Shown one piece after another: positions 61,917-64,000 of a stretch of 64,000 bases of DNA. The number at the start of each line of letters is the position of its first letter. Positions within the stretch are counted from its first letter, which is position 1. The stretch comes from Pseudisothecium myosuroides. Taxonomy: Eukaryota > Streptophyta > Bryopsida > Hypnales > Lembophyllaceae. The notes under the pieces are model-generated. The model was not told the DNA's origin, did no database searches, and worked only from the letters and a program-made list of their open reading frames with translations. The position numbers and the translations under genes are program-made. The DNA lies in assembly GCA_951799445.1 (NCBI GenBank), contig OX637288.1, forward strand, positions 9,116,501 through 9,180,500. The letters run 5' to 3'.

Positions 61917-64000
61917 TTAGCGTGTATCCTTCCTGGTCAAACCAAGAATTGTTGACACCATAAGCTTGCTATCAATGGGTTTCGTGAGATAAGCATCCAT
62001 CCCCACTCCCAGACACTTCGCTTCGTCGGATGACATGGCGTGAGCAGTTAGAGCAACAATTGGCAAATGCCAATCCCTGCCTTCCTCTGCTTTCCGAATG
62101 GCCTTCGTTGCATCGTAACCGTCCATTCTAGGCATCTGATCAGGACAAGAGTTAGTTTATCTCGGACGCGAGTCGAACAACAAGGATTGATCCAACTGCA
62201 AAAGAAACAGACAGACTACACAATAGGAGAATTGGGATTTAAAAGTGAAGAGACTCACGAGAATGAGAAAGCCAACACATTTAGAACACAAATTGCATCG
62301 CAAAATTGAACACAAATTGGTTAGGAAGCTTCGAGGAATCACTAAAATACATGACAAATAAACGAATGGAAACACTACTAGTTTCGGTCTGCTCACCTGA
62401 CAGTCCATGAGAACTAGATCGAACTGGTCAACCGCCAACGGGGTAGAGGGTGCCTCGCTGTTAACAACACTTTGATCACCGCGTGATCTGCCAATGGTTT
62501 CAACAGCTAGCATGCCATCCGCTACAGCAACAACCCGAGCTCCCAATTTCTCCAACATGATAGTCGCAACCTTAGCCAGAACAGGCGTGTCCTCTGCAAG
62601 CAAGATGCGAATTCCAGCAAGTGCGTTGCTGGGACCTAGTCGGCTAGCGGGTGGCTTTTTGGCTGTATAATTCCGCGTGCTTGGTCTTACTTCAGAATGA
62701 GGACGTGCCAAAGAAGAGCTCGATGCAGGCGGAATCACACTTTCTGATGTAACTCCCGCAGAGTTCGTTTGATTACCCACCGCATGAAGAGGAATCTCAG
62801 ATTCAGAAACATATCTCGAGTCAGCTTTGACAGATCGATCCAGCTGTTCATGCAAGGCTCGAGAACCCTCATTGGCAGCCTGATCAGCAATTCGCGCAAT
62901 AATTATCGGTTCGTTACTGACATCATGGACACAAACAGTACCCGTGTCCTGTGACCTGGTGATTCCCTGTGCAGTACTGTCAGATGCTTCCGGTGTTTCT
63001 GAATGTGAATAATTCGCTAGACCGGACAGCACAGGAGGGATGTCCACAACATGATTACGATCAACTCTCTCTCCTTCAGACTTGTCCAGCGGCAAAACTG
63101 AAGTCAAAGAATCAGTGCTCACACAATGGGATGATTTCACCGACCCAATGCGATTCCCAGGAGAACTAACGTTTGAACTACCAGGCGAGCTGCCAGGACT
63201 TGCTGCTGGGCCAAGATTACTCAGGTTAATGGATTCTTGTTCCTCTGGTAGCTGTAACGGAGTTGAACTTTGAACGCTGCAGCTTGGTCCACTGCTGACA
63301 GACACTGAACGATCCAAATCCTCTCCATTAACAGGATAGCGTTCTGAGTTCAGATGCACTGGATTTATGTCCAACGGAAGACCTGTTTCACCAATTTTCC
63401 AGTTGCCTGGATGAATGCTCTTCACGCGAGCCGATTCATTTGAAGGCCATATCTCTAGCACTTTAGGCAGGGACTTGTTAGCCCCAGAAAGTCCCAACTT
63501 GCTCTGGACCTGATGTAAGATATGAAAACCAGGATTAGACTTGATCAATACGTCAGCGAGGCACCTGAATGTAGATTAACATGCCACAAATGATAGCTAC
63601 TGCGTTTGAAACACAGAGCATGTTCTCTTAACACCTTCCTCATCGTAGACGCCAATACACTGAGTATCGTACCAAGCACACAGAAAACATGGCGCAACCC
63701 AAAGCACAATTACAAGACATAATATCGAATGGAAAGAAAGGCACAAACCTGTGACTGAATCTTTACCAACTCACGACGATTCATTGCAGCGGCCTTGATG
63801 TCATCGAAGTATCCCGAATTTCGTCGACTGCTGCCCATAACTTGCGGAGCTTGAAGGTCACTCTTTGAATGCCTTGAGCTCCCTCTTTCCAAGCAGCCCA
63901 ACATAGACGACAATAACTGCAACAATTTTGACTTGTACAAAGGTTGATTTGCAGAGAGCGAATAACCTGTACGCCGTAGCTGAGCCTTCACTGCATTTGG
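61917..64000 (-). CDS. Hybrid histidine kinase, AHK1-like, C-terminal part (cut by window end)
   Basis: Plant hybrid kinases pass phosphate from a His kinase core to an internal receiver; AHK1 is linked to osmotic stress. Exons visible: 64000-63749, 63509-62397, 62135-61917, all GT-AG and in phase. The first carries [20 protein letters not shown], resembling the degenerate receiver-like region before the true receiver. A long Ser/Pro/Asn-rich linker of about 290 residues follows. The receiver starts at [20 protein letters not shown] (acidic ED pocket), has [15 protein letters not shown] with the phospho-acceptor Asp just before an exon junction, then ALTAHA and LTKPID (conserved Thr/Ala and Lys). 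It ends about 15 residues after the Lys. The 'LAEDTP' and '[19 protein letters not shown]' wording is close to AHK1-type proteins. The sensor and kinase domains lie outside the window. Confidence 0.9.

Noticed and set aside
63510..63564. Upstream acceptor at 63565 for the histidine kinase middle exon
   Set aside because: It would put the join out of phase with the previous exon; the acceptor before 63509 is in phase.

Overview
The window looks like nuclear DNA of a green plant. Four spliced genes on the minus strand have plant-type relatives: a DRP1-class dynamin, a fumarylacetoacetate-hydrolase family enzyme, a plastid-type tRNA(Ile)-lysidine synthase (RSY3/TilS type) and the 3' part of an AHK1-like hybrid histidine kinase. 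Exons were joined by hand from GT-AG (one GC-AG) introns with phase checks. The dynamin (610 aa) and lysidine synthase (704 aa) close without any frame break. The hydrolase (367 aa) closes if one splice donor is moved by 4 nt. Introns are mostly 60-400 nt, genes are about 40-45% GC and the spacers are AT-rich. The lineage cannot be fixed from this sequence.

Layout. 1-10.1 kb: AT-rich DNA with the end of a TTAA-flanked element, a decayed SKP1-like gene, a Stowaway-type MITE and a second MITE family. 10.1-20.4 kb: dynamin and FAH-family genes, both on minus. 20.4-26.3 kb: a possible leader exon of the FAH gene, then a 4.5-kb Mutator-like element with GC-rich terminal inverted repeats of about 250 bp and an almost open transposase broken by two TAA codons. 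26.3-33.7 kb: a repeat nest with a ~105-bp minisatellite, three ~0.9-kb TTAA-flanked elements, a nested TA-flanked MITE, a dispersed repeat and a C-terminal piggyBac-like transposase remnant. 35.6-42.7 kb: a broken hAT transposase gene with two fold-back elements in its gaps. 44.7-45.4 kb: a minus-strand N-terminal piggyBac-like remnant. 45.4-52.2 kb: gene-poor DNA ending in a ~260-bp tandem repeat. 52.2-56.9 kb: lysidine synthase. 57-61.9 kb: AT-rich DNA with MITEs. 61.9-64 kb: histidine kinase, cut by the window edge.

The host genes are unrelated housekeeping or signalling genes and form no operon or pathway: membrane fission and cell plate, FAH-type C-C hydrolysis, tRNA modification, and two-component signalling. 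The most notable feature is the piggyBac signal. Two transposase remnants (N-terminal and Cys-rich C-terminal parts) and five elements with TTAA-CCCCTRAAGG ends lie in one 64-kb plant window. piggyBac is best known from animals, so this deserves a check. The MULE at the 5' end of the FAH gene, the solo MITEs with readable target sites, and the splice-site oddities (GC-AG in TilS, tandem donors in FAH, GT-AC in the SKP1 relic) are the other points of interest.
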